Shown piece after piece: positions 16,093 through 24,018 of a DNA stretch of 64,000 nt. Source of the DNA: JACCYJ01 sp038198775 (lineage in GTDB: Bacteria > Actinomycetota > Actinomycetes > Propionibacteriales > Nocardioidaceae); the NCBI GenBank assembly GCA_038198775.1, contig JBBPZV010000018.1, positions 124,001 through 188,000 of the forward strand. The letters are read 5' to 3'. Position numbers and translations under genes: made by a program. Under the pieces are notes generated by a model. That model had not been told where the DNA came from. It saw only the letters and a program-made list of their open reading frames with translations, and did no database searches. The stretch's first letter is position 1; each line of letters begins with the position of its first letter.

Positions 16093-19000
16093 AGGGAGCG
16101 GACCAGGCGGAGCGCCACCGACAACCGGGCAAGGTCGGCGTCGTCGTCGGACCAGATCTCCGCGAGCGTATCCAGCGAGCGCTTCAGCGTGGGGCCTTCC
16201 GACTCCGCCCACGTCTCCACCCGCTGCTGGGGGTCGCCGTCGGGCGAGGTGTTGGCGAGTACCTTCGCGGTCAGCTGAGCCTGCACCGCGTAGAGGTCGT
16301 CGCGCAGCGTCGCGCGGGCCATCGTGCGCCAGCGGTCGTCGCGCGGCAACGCGACGATGCGCTCGACCAGCCGGTCGAGCCCGAGCCGCTCGCTGAGGGC
16401 GAAGTGCAGCCGGGCCGCCTCGAGCGGGTCGACCTTCTCCTCCTGCTGCGCCATGTCGACGACGCCGAGTGCGCCGTAGGCGGTCGGAAGCGCCGCGATG
16501 TGCTCGGCGAGCTCGGAGGGGGCACCGGCGTTCCGCAACGCGTTGGCGCGGCGCTCCAGCGCCCTGCGCTGACGCCCCACCAGCAGGGCCGGAAGGTGAC
16601 GGACGACATGCCGGATCACCGGGTCGAAGTGCTCGACCGTCGCGGCGGCGTCGAGATGGCGCCGGTTGGTGAGCAGCCAGCGGGTGACCCGTTCGGACAG
16701 CGTCTTGACGCTCAGCCGCATCCGCACCTGGACCTGGGCGTCGATCGTGTTGTCGAGCGCGTCGATGGCCTCGACCATCTCCCGGGCACCGAAGATCTCC
16801 TCGGCGACGACGTGGGCCCGCGCCAGCTCTGCCGTCGAGGCCCCCGTCTCTCCCGAGAGCCGGTGGAAGAACGTGATGCCGGCGCCGTTGACGAACTCGT
16901 TGACGATCTGGGTGACGACGATCTCGCGGCGCAACGGGTGCTCGTCCATGAGCCGTCGGTAGTCCTGCCGCATCGGCGTCGGGAAGTAGCCGTAGAGGTG
17001 GTTGCGCAGGAACGGGTCGTCCGGGACGTCGGAGTCCAGGAGCTCGTCGGCCAGCACGATCTTGGTGTACGCCATCAGCACCGCCAGCTCGGGGACGCAC
17101 AACCCGCGTCCCTCGGCCCGCAGCGCGGCCAGCTGCTTCTGCGTCGGGAGGTACTCCAGTGCGCGGTCGAGCCGCCCGGCCTTCTCCAGCCGGCGCATCC
17201 AGTCGGCGTGGACGTGGACCAGCTCCGGCGCCTGGGCGGCGGCGGAGGCCAAGGCGTTGTTCTGCTCGTAGTTGTCGCGGAGCACCAGCGCCGCGACCTC
17301 GCCGGTCATGCTCGCCAGCAGCTCGTTGCGCTGATCCTCGTCCAACCGGCCCTGACCGACCACCCGGTCCAGCAGGATCTTGATGTTGACCTCGTGGTCG
17401 GAGGTGTCCACTCCCGCCGAGTTGTCGATGAAGTCGGTGTTCACACGCCCGCCGGAGCGGGCGTACTCGATCCGCCCGAACTGGGTGAAGCCGAGGTTGC
17501 CGCCCTCGCCGACACACTTGCAGCGCAGGTCGGCACCGTTGACACGGATCTGGTCGTTGGCCTTGTCGCCGACCTCGGCGCTGGATTCGCTGGCCGCCTT
17601 GACATAGGTGCCGATTCCGCCGTTCCAGAGCAGGTCCACCGGTGCGAGCAAGATCGCGGTGATCAGCTCCGGCGGGGTCAGCGTCTCCACCTCGGGGTCG
17701 ACTCCCAAGGCGTGTCGCATCTCCGCGCTGACCGGGATGGCCTTCCGGGTGCGGGCGAAGACACCGCCGCCGGGCGAGATCAGGTCACCGTCGTAGTCGG
17801 CCCAGCTCGAGCGTGGGAGCTCGAACAACCGCTTTCGCTCCGCGTACGAGACGCCGGGATCGGGGTCCGGGTCGATGAAGACGTGGCGGTGGTCGAAGGC
17901 GGCGACCAGCTTGGTGTGCTCGCTGAGCAGCATGCCGTTGCCGAACACGTCGCCGGACATGTCCCCGACCCCCACACAGGTGAAGTCCTCCCGCTGGCAG
18001 TCGACGCCCATCTCGCGGAAGTGGCGCTGCACCGACACCCAGGCACCGCGAGCGGTGATGCCCATCACCTTGTGGTCGTAGCCGGCCGAGCCGCCGGAGG
18101 CGAAGGCGTCACCGAGCCAGAAGTCGTAGTCCTTGGCGATGCCGTTGGCGATGTCGGAGAACGTCGCGGTGCCCTTGTCGGCGGCGACTACCAGGTAGGC
18201 GTCGTCGGAGTCGTGGCGCACCACGTGGGCCGGCGGGACGTTGCGGCGCTCGACCCGGTTGTCGGTGATGTCGAGCAGGCCGCTGATGAACGTGGTGTAG
18301 CAGGCGATGCCCTCGCCCAGCCAGGCGTCCCGGTCGGCGGCCGGGTCCGGCAGCTGCTTGCAGTAGAAGCCGCCCTTGGCGCCCACCGGCACGATGACCG
18401 CGTTCTTGACCATCTGCGCCTTGACCAGGCCCAGCACCTCGGTGCGGTAGTCCTCCCGCCGGTCCGACCAGCGCAGACCACCCCGGGCCACGTAGCCGAA
18501 CCGAAGGTGGACCCCCTCCACCCGTGGGGAGTGGACGAAGATCTCGAACTGGGGCCGCGGCTGGGGCAGGAAGTCGATGCGCGCCGGCGCCAGCTTGTAC
18601 GAGGTGTACGGCTTCGGCGTTCCGTCTGGTTGCGGCTGGAAGTAGTTCGTTCGCACCGTGGCGGTGATCAACGTGAGGTACGAGCGCAGGATCCGGTCCT
18701 GGTCCAAGCTGGCTACCGCGTCGAGCCCGGCGCCGATCTGCTCGAGCAGCTCCCCGACCCGCTTGCCCCGGCTGTCGGCGTCGGCCGGGACATCGTCGTC
18801 AGGTCCGGGGTCGAAGCGGGCCTCGAACAGCGTCACCAGCAGCCGGGTCAGCGATGCGTTCGCGAGCAGCGCCGACTCGACGTAGTCCTGGCTGAACGTG
18901 CTGCCCGCCTGACGGAGGTAGCGGGCATAGGCCCGGAGCACCGCGACCTGGCGCCAGGTGAGCTCCGCGGTGCTGACGAGCCGGTTGAAGCCGTCGGCCT

Positions 19001-20948
19001 CCGCCAGCCCCCGCCAGCAGGCGAGGAACGCGTCCTGGAAGAGCCTCGCCGTCTCGTCGCCGATGCGGCCGCGGTGGCGCAGCCCGAAGTCGTACACCCA
19101 CCCCGGGCCGGTCGGCATCGACAAGGCGTACGGCCGCTCGTCGACGACTTCGACCCCGAGCGCGGTGAACAGCGGCAACACCTGCGACAACGACAGCGGC
19201 TCACCGGTCCGGTAGATCTTGAGGCGGCCCTCACCGGCGGGGGCGTGCGCGAGGCTGTACAGGTCCAGCGCGATGTCCTCATCCGGAGAGATGTCCTTCA
19301 GCCGCAGCAGGTCCGAGACGGCGCTGCGGGCGCCGAAGTCCTCCTTGTACGCCTCGGGGAAGGCGTCGGCGTAGTCGCGGACCAGCCGCATCGCCGCGGC
19401 CTCGTCGAGCGCGTCACAGGCCGCCCGGGTGAGGTCGTCCTCCCAGGACCGGGTGGCGTCGGTGAGCCGCTGTTCCAGCGCCGCGACGTCGACCTCTGGC
19501 ACCACGTCACCCAGCGGGGGGCGCACCACGAAGTAGAGCCGGGCGAGCACCGACTCGGTGACCCGGGCGGTGAAGTCAACCGTCGGGTCGCCACCGACGG
19601 CACTGGCCAGGATCGACTGCATCCGGGTGCGCGCCCGCGTGTTGTAGCGGTCTCGCGGAAGGTAGACGATGCACGACAAGAAGCGCCCGTAGTCGTCGCG
19701 CCGGACGAACAACCGCAACTGGCGGCGCTGCTGCAGGTGCAGCACCGAGCTCGCCACGTCGATGAGCTTCTCGACCGAGGTCGAGAAGAGCTCGTCGCGC
19801 GGATAGGTCTCCAGGAAGTCCATCAGCGCCTTGCCGCTGTGGCTGCGCGGTTCGAAGCCCAGCCGGTTCATCGTTTCCTCGGCCTTGCGCGCCAGCACGG
19901 GGATGTGAGCGACGCTCTCGGTGTACGCCGCGGAGGTGAACAACCCGAGGAAGCGGCACTCCCCCACCACCTCGCCCGCGGCGTCGAAGGTCTTGACCCC
20001 CACGTAGTCGAGGTAGACCGGGCGGTGCACGGTCGACCGCGAGTTGGCCTTGGTGACGATCAGCAGCTTCTTCTCCCGCGCTCTGGCCCGCACCGGGGCC
20101 GGCAACCGGCCGAACGAGGCGGACATCTGCTGGTCCGACCGCAGCACGCCGAGGCCGGTTCCCGGAACCGCCCGCAGCGCGTCCTCGCCGGCCTCATCGA
20201 CAGCGAGCACGTACTCGCGGTAGCCCAGGAACGTGAAGTGGTCGTCGGCCAGCCAGCGCAGGAACTCCTCACCCTCTCGCACCTCGACCCCGGGGAGCGG
20301 TCGGCCGTCGGACGCCAGCGAGTCGACGATCGCCAGCGCCTTTGCCTGCATCTTGGGCCAGTCCTCGACCGCCTCCCGGACGTCGCTCAGGATCCGGGCG
20401 AGGCCGGGCTCGATCTCGGCCAGCCGGTCGGGGTCACCGACCTTGTCGATCTCGACGTGGATCCACGACTCCCGCAGCTGCTCTTGTGTCGGCGACGGCT
20501 CGGCGCTGGACGCCAGCCCGCACACCTCGCGGAGCTGGCCGGTGACGTCGCGCTCGACGACCATCTGGGGGTGGATGACGAGGTTGACCCGGTGTCCCTG
20601 CTCGCCGAGGAACGACGTCACCGAGTCGACCAGGAACGGCATGTCGTCTGTGACGATCTCCACCACGGTGTGCCCGTCCGCGCTCCAGCCGTTCCGCTCG
20701 TGCGTCGGCGTGAAGGTGCGTATCGCCGCCGTCCCCTGCGGACGCTGCTGGGCGAGCTGGAACTGACTGGTGGCGGCACCGCACACGTCTTCGGCGGGGC
20801 GCGGCGCCAGGTCGGCCGGGTCGACGTGGCGGTAGTAGTGGCTCAACAGGTCGTGCGCGTGTTGGCGGTCGAGGTCCGGGGAGGTTCGCTCCGGCTCCGC
20901 CTCGTCGAGGACGGTGTCGAGCAGGTCGTCCAGCGAATCGGTGGACAT
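16086..20948 (-). CDS. gdhB: NAD-specific glutamate dehydrogenase, 180-kDa type
   Basis: The product of about 1620 residues matches the large (L_180) NAD-GDH class that oxidatively deaminates glutamate to 2-oxoglutarate. A long N-terminal regulatory region with ACT-like segments precedes the catalytic part, which carries VPVGAKGGF (catalytic Lys) and GVGDMSGDVFGNGML (nucleotide-binding region). A helical C-terminal domain follows. The ATG at 20948 (MSTDSLDDLL) is the plausible start; an in-frame extension further upstream reads into the divergent DUF2505 gene. It is monocistronic. The long open frame on the opposite strand over the same interval is a GC-rich shadow. Confidence 0.95.
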   Translation of the reverse strand: MSTDSLDDLLDTVLDEAEPERTSPDLDRQHAHDLLSHYYRHVDPADLAPRPAEDVCGAATSQFQLAQQRPQGTAAIRTFTPTHERNGWSADGHTVVEIVTDDMPFLVDSVTSFLGEQGHRVNLVIHPQMVVERDVTGQLREVCGLASSAEPSPTQEQLRESWIHVEIDKVGDPDRLAEIEPGLARILSDVREAVEDWPKMQAKALAIVDSLASDGRPLPGVEVREGEEFLRWLADDHFTFLGYREYVLAVDEAGEDALRAVPGTGLGVLRSDQQMSASFGRLPAPVRARAREKKLLIVTKANSRSTVHRPVYLDYVGVKTFDAAGEVVGECRFLGLFTSAAYTESVAHIPVLARKAEETMNRLGFEPRSHSGKALMDFLETYPRDELFSTSVEKLIDVASSVLHLQQRRQLRLFVRRDDYGRFLSCIVYLPRDRYNTRARTRMQSILASAVGGDPTVDFTARVTESVLARLYFVVRPPLGDVVPEVDVAALEQRLTDATRSWEDDLTRAACDALDEAAAMRLVRDYADAFPEAYKEDFGARSAVSDLLRLKDISPDEDIALDLYSLAHAPAGEGRLKIYRTGEPLSLSQVLPLFTALGVEVVDERPYALSMPTGPGWVYDFGLRHRGRIGDETARLFQDAFLACWRGLAEADGFNRLVSTAELTWRQVAVLRAYARYLRQAGSTFSQDYVESALLANASLTRLLVTLFEARFDPGPDDDVPADADSRGKRVGELLEQIGAGLDAVASLDQDRILRSYLTLITATVRTNYFQPQPDGTPKPYTSYKLAPARIDFLPQPRPQFEIFVHSPRVEGVHLRFGYVARGGLRWSDRREDYRTEVLGLVKAQMVKNAVIVPVGAKGGFYCKQLPDPAADRDAWLGEGIACYTTFISGLLDITDNRVERRNVPPAHVVRHDSDDAYLVVAADKGTATFSDIANGIAKDYDFWLGDAFASGGSAGYDHKVMGITARGAWVSVQRHFREMGVDCQREDFTCVGVGDMSGDVFGNGMLLSEHTKLVAAFDHRHVFIDPDPDPGVSYAERKRLFELPRSSWADYDGDLISPGGGVFARTRKAIPVSAEMRHALGVDPEVETLTPPELITAILLAPVDLLWNGGIGTYVKAASESSAEVGDKANDQIRVNGADLRCKCVGEGGNLGFTQFGRIEYARSGGRVNTDFIDNSAGVDTSDHEVNIKILLDRVVGQGRLDEDQRNELLASMTGEVAALVLRDNYEQNNALASAAAQAPELVHVHADWMRRLEKAGRLDRALEYLPTQKQLAALRAEGRGLCVPELAVLMAYTKIVLADELLDSDVPDDPFLRNHLYGYFPTPMRQDYRRLMDEHPLRREIVVTQIVNEFVNGAGITFFHRLSGETGASTAELARAHVVAEEIFGAREMVEAIDALDNTIDAQVQVRMRLSVKTLSERVTRWLLTNRRHLDAAATVEHFDPVIRHVVRHLPALLVGRQRRALERRANALRNAGAPSELAEHIAALPTAYGALGVVDMAQQEEKVDPLEAARLHFALSERLGLDRLVERIVALPRDDRWRTMARATLRDDLYAVQAQLTAKVLANTSPDGDPQQRVETWAESEGPTLKRSLDTLAEIWSDDDADLARLSVALRLVRSLL

Positions 20949-21005
20949 GGAACGACAGTAGCCCTCGGCTCGCCGGGTATGCGTCTGCGCAGCCACAATG
21001 ACGAC

Positions 21006-21494
21006 ATGGAGCTGCGCGAGACGCTCGAGTACCAGGCCCCGCCCGAGCGGGTCTACGCGATGCTGGTCGACCGGGGGTTCCGCGAACGGGTGTGTGCGGA
21101 GCAGGGCGCGCTGCACTGGGAGGTGTCAGTGGCATCCGAAGGTGCCGGTACCCGGGTGGAGGTAGTCCGGGTGCTGCCGGCGCGGGTGCCGGACCTGGTA
21201 AAGCGGATGGTCGGGGAGACGATCGAGACCGTGCAGACCGAGAGGTGGGGGCCGTCTGCCTCGGACGGTGCCCGCCGGGCGAGCCTGTTCGTCCAGGTGA
21301 GGGGCCAGCCCGCGACCGTCACCGGCGAGCTGGGGCTGGAGCCGGTCGGTGCCGGGACGCAGCAGCACGTGGTCGCCGACGTACGGGTCAAGATCCCGTT
21401 CGTCGGCGGCCGGATCGAACCGGAGATCGCTTCGGCGATCCGCGCCGGCATCGCGGTCGAACACCGCCTCGCCACCGCCCACCTCGCGGGCTGA
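21006..21494 (+). CDS. DUF2505 (START/SRPBCC-like) family protein
   Basis: The 162-residue protein opens with MELRETLEYQAPPERVYAMLVDRGFRERVC, the pattern of DUF2505 proteins, which fold as SRPBCC/START-like lipid- or ligand-binding domains. No signal or membrane segment is visible. The ligand is unknown. It diverges from the GDH gene with only 57 bp between starts, so the two promoters must overlap or the transcripts be leaderless. Confidence 0.85.
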   Translation: MELRETLEYQAPPERVYAMLVDRGFRERVCAEQGALHWEVSVASEGAGTRVEVVRVLPARVPDLVKRMVGETIETVQTERWGPSASDGARRASLFVQVRGQPATVTGELGLEPVGAGTQQHVVADVRVKIPFVGGRIEPEIASAIRAGIAVEHRLATAHLAG

Positions 21495-21508
21495 CACCGT
21501 GCCGCTTT

Positions 21509-21582
21509 CCCAGGTTCACCTGGGGTAGCGTCACTGGAAATGGCGCACATCCCATGGGAAGTGATGCTCAGCCATGGGAAGT
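21509..21582. promoter_or_regulatory. Palindrome and 20-bp-spaced direct repeat upstream of the GDPD-like gene
   Basis: A perfect inverted repeat (7-bp arms CCCAGGT/ACCTGGG, 2-bp spacer) lies at 21509-21524. It is followed by TAGCGT, a plausible -10 box. Two copies of CCATGGGAAGT lie at 21552-21562 and 21572-21582, exactly 20 bp apart (about two helical turns). This arrangement looks like operator sites in the 160-bp gap between the DUF2505 gene and the GDPD-like gene. No regulator is identified. Confidence 0.45.
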
Positions 21583-21654
21583 ACGCCCGCTCGTACGCCA
21601 CGTGCCCTGCCTGTTCGCAGCGCGACCCGTAGTGCCGTGACGGGGTGGCCCTGA

Positions 21655-22323
21655 ATGCTGGCCATTGCCCACAGCACCCCTGCGGACCCGGATGCACGCC
21701 GCAGGTTGGCGCAGGCCGGAGCCAGCGTCTTCGAGCTGGACGTCCGGCTGGTAGGCGGCCGTCTCGTCTCCACCCACACGGTGCGGATGCTGTGGCGCTC
21801 GGAACGGCTGCGCAGGCAGGGCTGGAGGCTGCGTCTCGGCCCGCCCCACAGCGTCGACGTCCATGCCCTCGAGCTCGCCGCGCAGCTGCCAGCCAGCTGC
21901 CGGGTGCTGCTGGACTGCAAGGACGACTCGGGCCAGTCGGCCGGGCGGCTGGCCGCCGCCATCACCGCCCAGGTCCCCGACCCGAGTCGGTTTGTGGTGA
22001 GCTCGCACCACTGGGAGTCGCTGCGGCCGCTGGCCGCGGCCGGTTTCGAGATCTGGGCCAGCGTGGGTGGCTCCCGGTCGCTCGCTGCGCTGCGTGCCCA
22101 CCCCGTCCGCTGCGACGCGGTGACGGTGCGGCACACGCTGTTGAAGGTACGAAGGGTCGAGCGGCTGCTCGCGGCGTACCCGAGGGTCCTCGCCTGGACC
22201 GTCAACAGCGTCCCGCGGGTCGAACAGCTGGCCGTGATGGGAGTGGGCGGCATCACCTCCGACCGCGCCGAAGTGCTTGGCTACGCCGCGGGCCGCCGGG
22301 TGCGAGGTGAGGCTTCGGGGTGA
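21655..22323 (+). CDS. Glycerophosphodiester phosphodiesterase-like protein, divergent active site
   Basis: The 222-residue TIM-barrel-type protein follows the GDPD layout: IAHSTPADPDAR at the start, FELDVRLVGGRLVSTHTV, then VLLDCKDD and the C-terminal AWTVNSVPRVEQLAVMGVGGITSDR. Key positions differ from the family: HRG is HST, the PENT metal-binding Glu is absent, and the HD motif reads TH-T. The E-x-D pair (ELD) and the final ITSDR are kept. It may therefore have altered or lost phosphodiesterase activity. Its stop overlaps the start of the ArsR remnant, next to the mobile element. Confidence 0.75.
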   Translation: MLAIAHSTPADPDARRRLAQAGASVFELDVRLVGGRLVSTHTVRMLWRSERLRRQGWRLRLGPPHSVDVHALELAAQLPASCRVLLDCKDDSGQSAGRLAAAITAQVPDPSRFVVSSHHWESLRPLAAAGFEIWASVGGSRSLAALRAHPVRCDAVTVRHTLLKVRRVERLLAAYPRVLAWTVNSVPRVEQLAVMGVGGITSDRAEVLGYAAGRRVRGEASG

Positions 22324-22512
22324 TGAAGCACCTCAGACAACTGGAGGAGGCCGGCCTCGTCGTCACGCGGCGGCGCGGCCGGGAGAAGCTGCACTTCCTC
22401 AATCCCGTCCCGATCCGCCTGGTCCACGACAGGTGGCTCAGCAAGTACGCGGCCCCGTGGTCGCTGGCCTCAGCGACCTCAAGACCAGACTGGAGAACTC
22501 CATGGAGAAGGT
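22323..22512 (+). pseudogene. ArsR-type winged-helix remnant, 5' part of an interrupted ArsR-SRPBCC gene
   Basis: From the ATG at 22323 the frame encodes MKHLRQLEEAGLVVTRRRGR, the recognition helix and wing of an ArsR regulator, and then EKLHFLNPVPIRLVHDRW. The first half of the DNA-binding domain is missing; it is abruptly preceded by the GDPD-like gene end. After KYAAPW one base is lost (TGGTCGCTGG where TGGGTCGCTGG is expected). In the restored frame the text continues VAGLSDLKTRLENSMEKV. It then stops at AAGGT, exactly where the mobile element begins. The missing SRPBCC half resumes at 29874 (KVFEFYIRTTPERLW). The gene was thus truncated, frameshifted and split. Confidence 0.8.
22508..22512. 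other. attL core (AAGGT)
   Basis: Host sequence ending CTCCATGGAGAAGGT reads as codons for the linker LENSMEKV of the ArsR-SRPBCC fusion. Immediately after AAGGT the reading frame is lost. The matching AAGGT at 29874-29878 is followed by the expected next codons. Five shared bases is a normal core length for large serine integrases. The exact crossover dinucleotide within it cannot be told from this copy. Confidence 0.75.
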
Positions 22513-22548
22513 GATCGTCGCTGGACCAACACTCCCGAGGACGTGAGA

Positions 22549-22585
22549 AGACCCCCGCACCCCGGAAGGTTGGATGCAGGGGTCT
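22549..22585 (-). terminator. Hairpin downstream of the capsid gene
   Basis: The arms AGACCCCCGCA (22549-22559) and TGCAGGGGTCT (22575-22585) pair over 11 positions with one mismatch around a 15-base loop. It lies 100 bp downstream of the capsid stop and just inside the left end of the element. It would end leftward element transcription before host DNA. There is no strong U-run. Confidence 0.65.
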
Positions 22586-22685
22586 CTCGGTGGGGCTCAG
22601 CGGGGGTCCAAGCCGCTATGGCCCCATTCAGGGAGAAGGAAGGGTCAGCCCCTCAGATTGACCGCCCCTCCTACCCCGAAATTTG

Positions 22686-23522
22686 TCAGGCCGTGCTGAT
22701 TTTGACGACGGACGCCGGGTGAGCGAAGCCGGGAGCAACGCGCATTGTTGCCTTGACTCCGATCCGGTCGCTGCTGAAGTAGGCATCCGTCGAGACGGCA
22801 ACTTGCACGCCTTCCCTCATGACCAAGAATGACCTGGAGGAATCGACGGCGTACACAGTGTTAGCAGCCACGGCACTGGACACGTACAACGGGACACCCA
22901 GGATCTGGCGAGAGGTCGCACTGGTGGCATCCATGCCCAGGAGGGGCTGGTTCGATCCCGTCGCGTTCTTGACCTTGCCAAGCGCGAGGGCTGTCGCCGG
23001 GCCGGTGACGAACGCGGTAACGGTCGCACCGACAGTTTCGGCCAGGGAAAGAGCCTCAGCAAATGCGTCGAGGTTGTTGAATACGCCAGCACCAGTCACT
23101 GACTGCATTCCAGACAACGTGCCCAAACCGGCAGGAGCAGGGCTGGCAACGGTGCCAAGCACGGCATCGTCCAGTTTCCTGGCGATATCCCGAGCGAGAC
23201 CATCACCGACAATCTTGGCAGCGGCAGGGCTTGAATCCTCTGCCAGTTCACGGGAGATGATTGTCAATCCGGCCAACTTCGCCGGTCTGACCGTCAACTC
23301 TTGCAGCAGCGGCTGCGAGGGAGTGATTTCGTCCCCCTCGTTCACGAATTCCGCGACAGGGTCGGTATTGACCACGGGCACGCGATATTCGTAAGCGGAG
23401 GTGCGGAGGACGGTGAGAATTCGGGCAGCCACGCTGGACTGCATCAAGGGCTGGATAACGAGTTGCCCGTACTCAGGGGGCAGAATCGAGTCTGCGTTGG
23501 GAGAGGATTCGTAGAAAGCCAT
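22686..23522 (-). CDS. HK97-fold phage major capsid protein
   Basis: The 278-residue product shows the HK97 major capsid pattern: an N-arm (SILPPEYGQLVIQPLMQSSV), P-domain segments (KLAGLTIISRELAEDS) and the conserved end of the family (LGVPLYVSSAV, then FSSDRIGVKATMRVAPGF). The long N-terminal delta domain that is cleaved by a head protease in HK97 is missing, which suits assembly around a separate scaffold such as the 24890-25465 gene. It is the last gene of the leftward element operon. No terminase, portal or protease accompanies it, so packaging machinery would have to come from a helper phage or be absent. Confidence 0.93.
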   Translation of the reverse strand: MAFYESSPNADSILPPEYGQLVIQPLMQSSVAARILTVLRTSAYEYRVPVVNTDPVAEFVNEGDEITPSQPLLQELTVRPAKLAGLTIISRELAEDSSPAAAKIVGDGLARDIARKLDDAVLGTVASPAPAGLGTLSGMQSVTGAGVFNNLDAFAEALSLAETVGATVTAFVTGPATALALGKVKNATGSNQPLLGMDATSATSRQILGVPLYVSSAVAANTVYAVDSSRSFLVMREGVQVAVSTDAYFSSDRIGVKATMRVAPGFAHPASVVKISTA

Positions 23523-23618
23523 GATGTGATTTGCTCCAAAGGAGAGAAGGGATGAGTGGCATTACGCGAGGCCACCGGCCTCTAGCGCATTGCTCCCCTG
23601 GAGCGACGTGAAGGCGGA

Positions 23619-23637
23619 CTCCAGCCACGGGCTGGAG
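23619..23637. other. Perfect 8-bp hairpin upstream of the capsid gene
   Basis: CTCCAGCC (23619-23626), loop ACG, then GGCTGGAG (23630-23637) form a perfect stem 97 bp upstream of the capsid ATG. It may partially terminate the upstream transcript, protect the capsid mRNA 5' end or act in translation control. No U-run follows on either strand. Confidence 0.5.
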
Positions 23638-23688
23638 ATTTCCGCTTCGTAACTAGTGTAGCAACTCAGGACGAATTCATTCCATTGG

Positions 23689-23898
23689 TCAATTGCCAGG
23701 GGGTGGGGGGGAACCCCCGCCTCTCTGTAAGCGGAGGGTGCTCTCGGTGCCAGTGTCCCTTCTCCCCCCAGGCTGAAACCACAACGGATTTAGTTGCCTA
23801 ACCCCCCTATGGCCGCGATATCCGTGGGGTTTGGGCCTCTCGACAGAACGGAACATGTCCCCGTGCGGCTCCCCCGCAACGATTTCAGCAAGGGTCAT
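23689..23898 (-). CDS. Small hypothetical protein of the element
   Basis: A 69-residue frame opens at an ATG at 23898 right behind AGGGGTGGGGG. The first half (MTLAEIVAGEPHGDMFRSVE) has coding-like codon choice, and the middle contains RPKPHGYRGHRGVRQLNPLW. The tail is Gly/Pro-rich and runs through a C-rich stretch, which weakens the case. I recognise no family. It lies between the phosphoesterase and capsid genes in the same orientation. The alternative is that this region is an untranslated leader of the capsid gene. Confidence 0.35.
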   Translation of the reverse strand: MTLAEIVAGEPHGDMFRSVERPKPHGYRGHRGVRQLNPLWFQPGGRRDTGTESTLRLQRGGGSPPPPGN

Positions 23899-23919
23899 CC
23901 CCCACCCCTGATGCTGTTT

Positions 23920-24018
23920 CTACTGGCGATCCTGTATTTGTTGCAATTGGCTCAATGCTCGGCCTGCTATCTGTCTGGTCCGGTGCAGGATCCACGCGGT
24001 GACTAGGTAGTTCCTCAT
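23920..24018 (-). CDS. 32-residue ORF coupled to the phosphoesterase gene
   Basis: The phosphoesterase stop codon overlaps an ATG (ATGA, as at four other junctions of this operon). The frame continues for 32 codons, MRNYLVTAWILHRTRQIAGR and then ALSQLQQIQDRQ, to a TAG. The product would be a basic amphipathic helix with a Gln-rich end. The overlap style argues that it is translated by coupling; the short length and lack of a known family argue caution. Confidence 0.4.
   Translation of the reverse strand: MRNYLVTAWILHRTRQIAGRALSQLQQIQDRQ

Noticed and set aside
16038..21494. An 1818-codon open frame on the plus strand opposite the glutamate dehydrogenase gene
   Set aside because: It has no domain and is rich in Arg/Gly/Leu typical of GC shadows; only its last 162 codons (DUF2505) are real.
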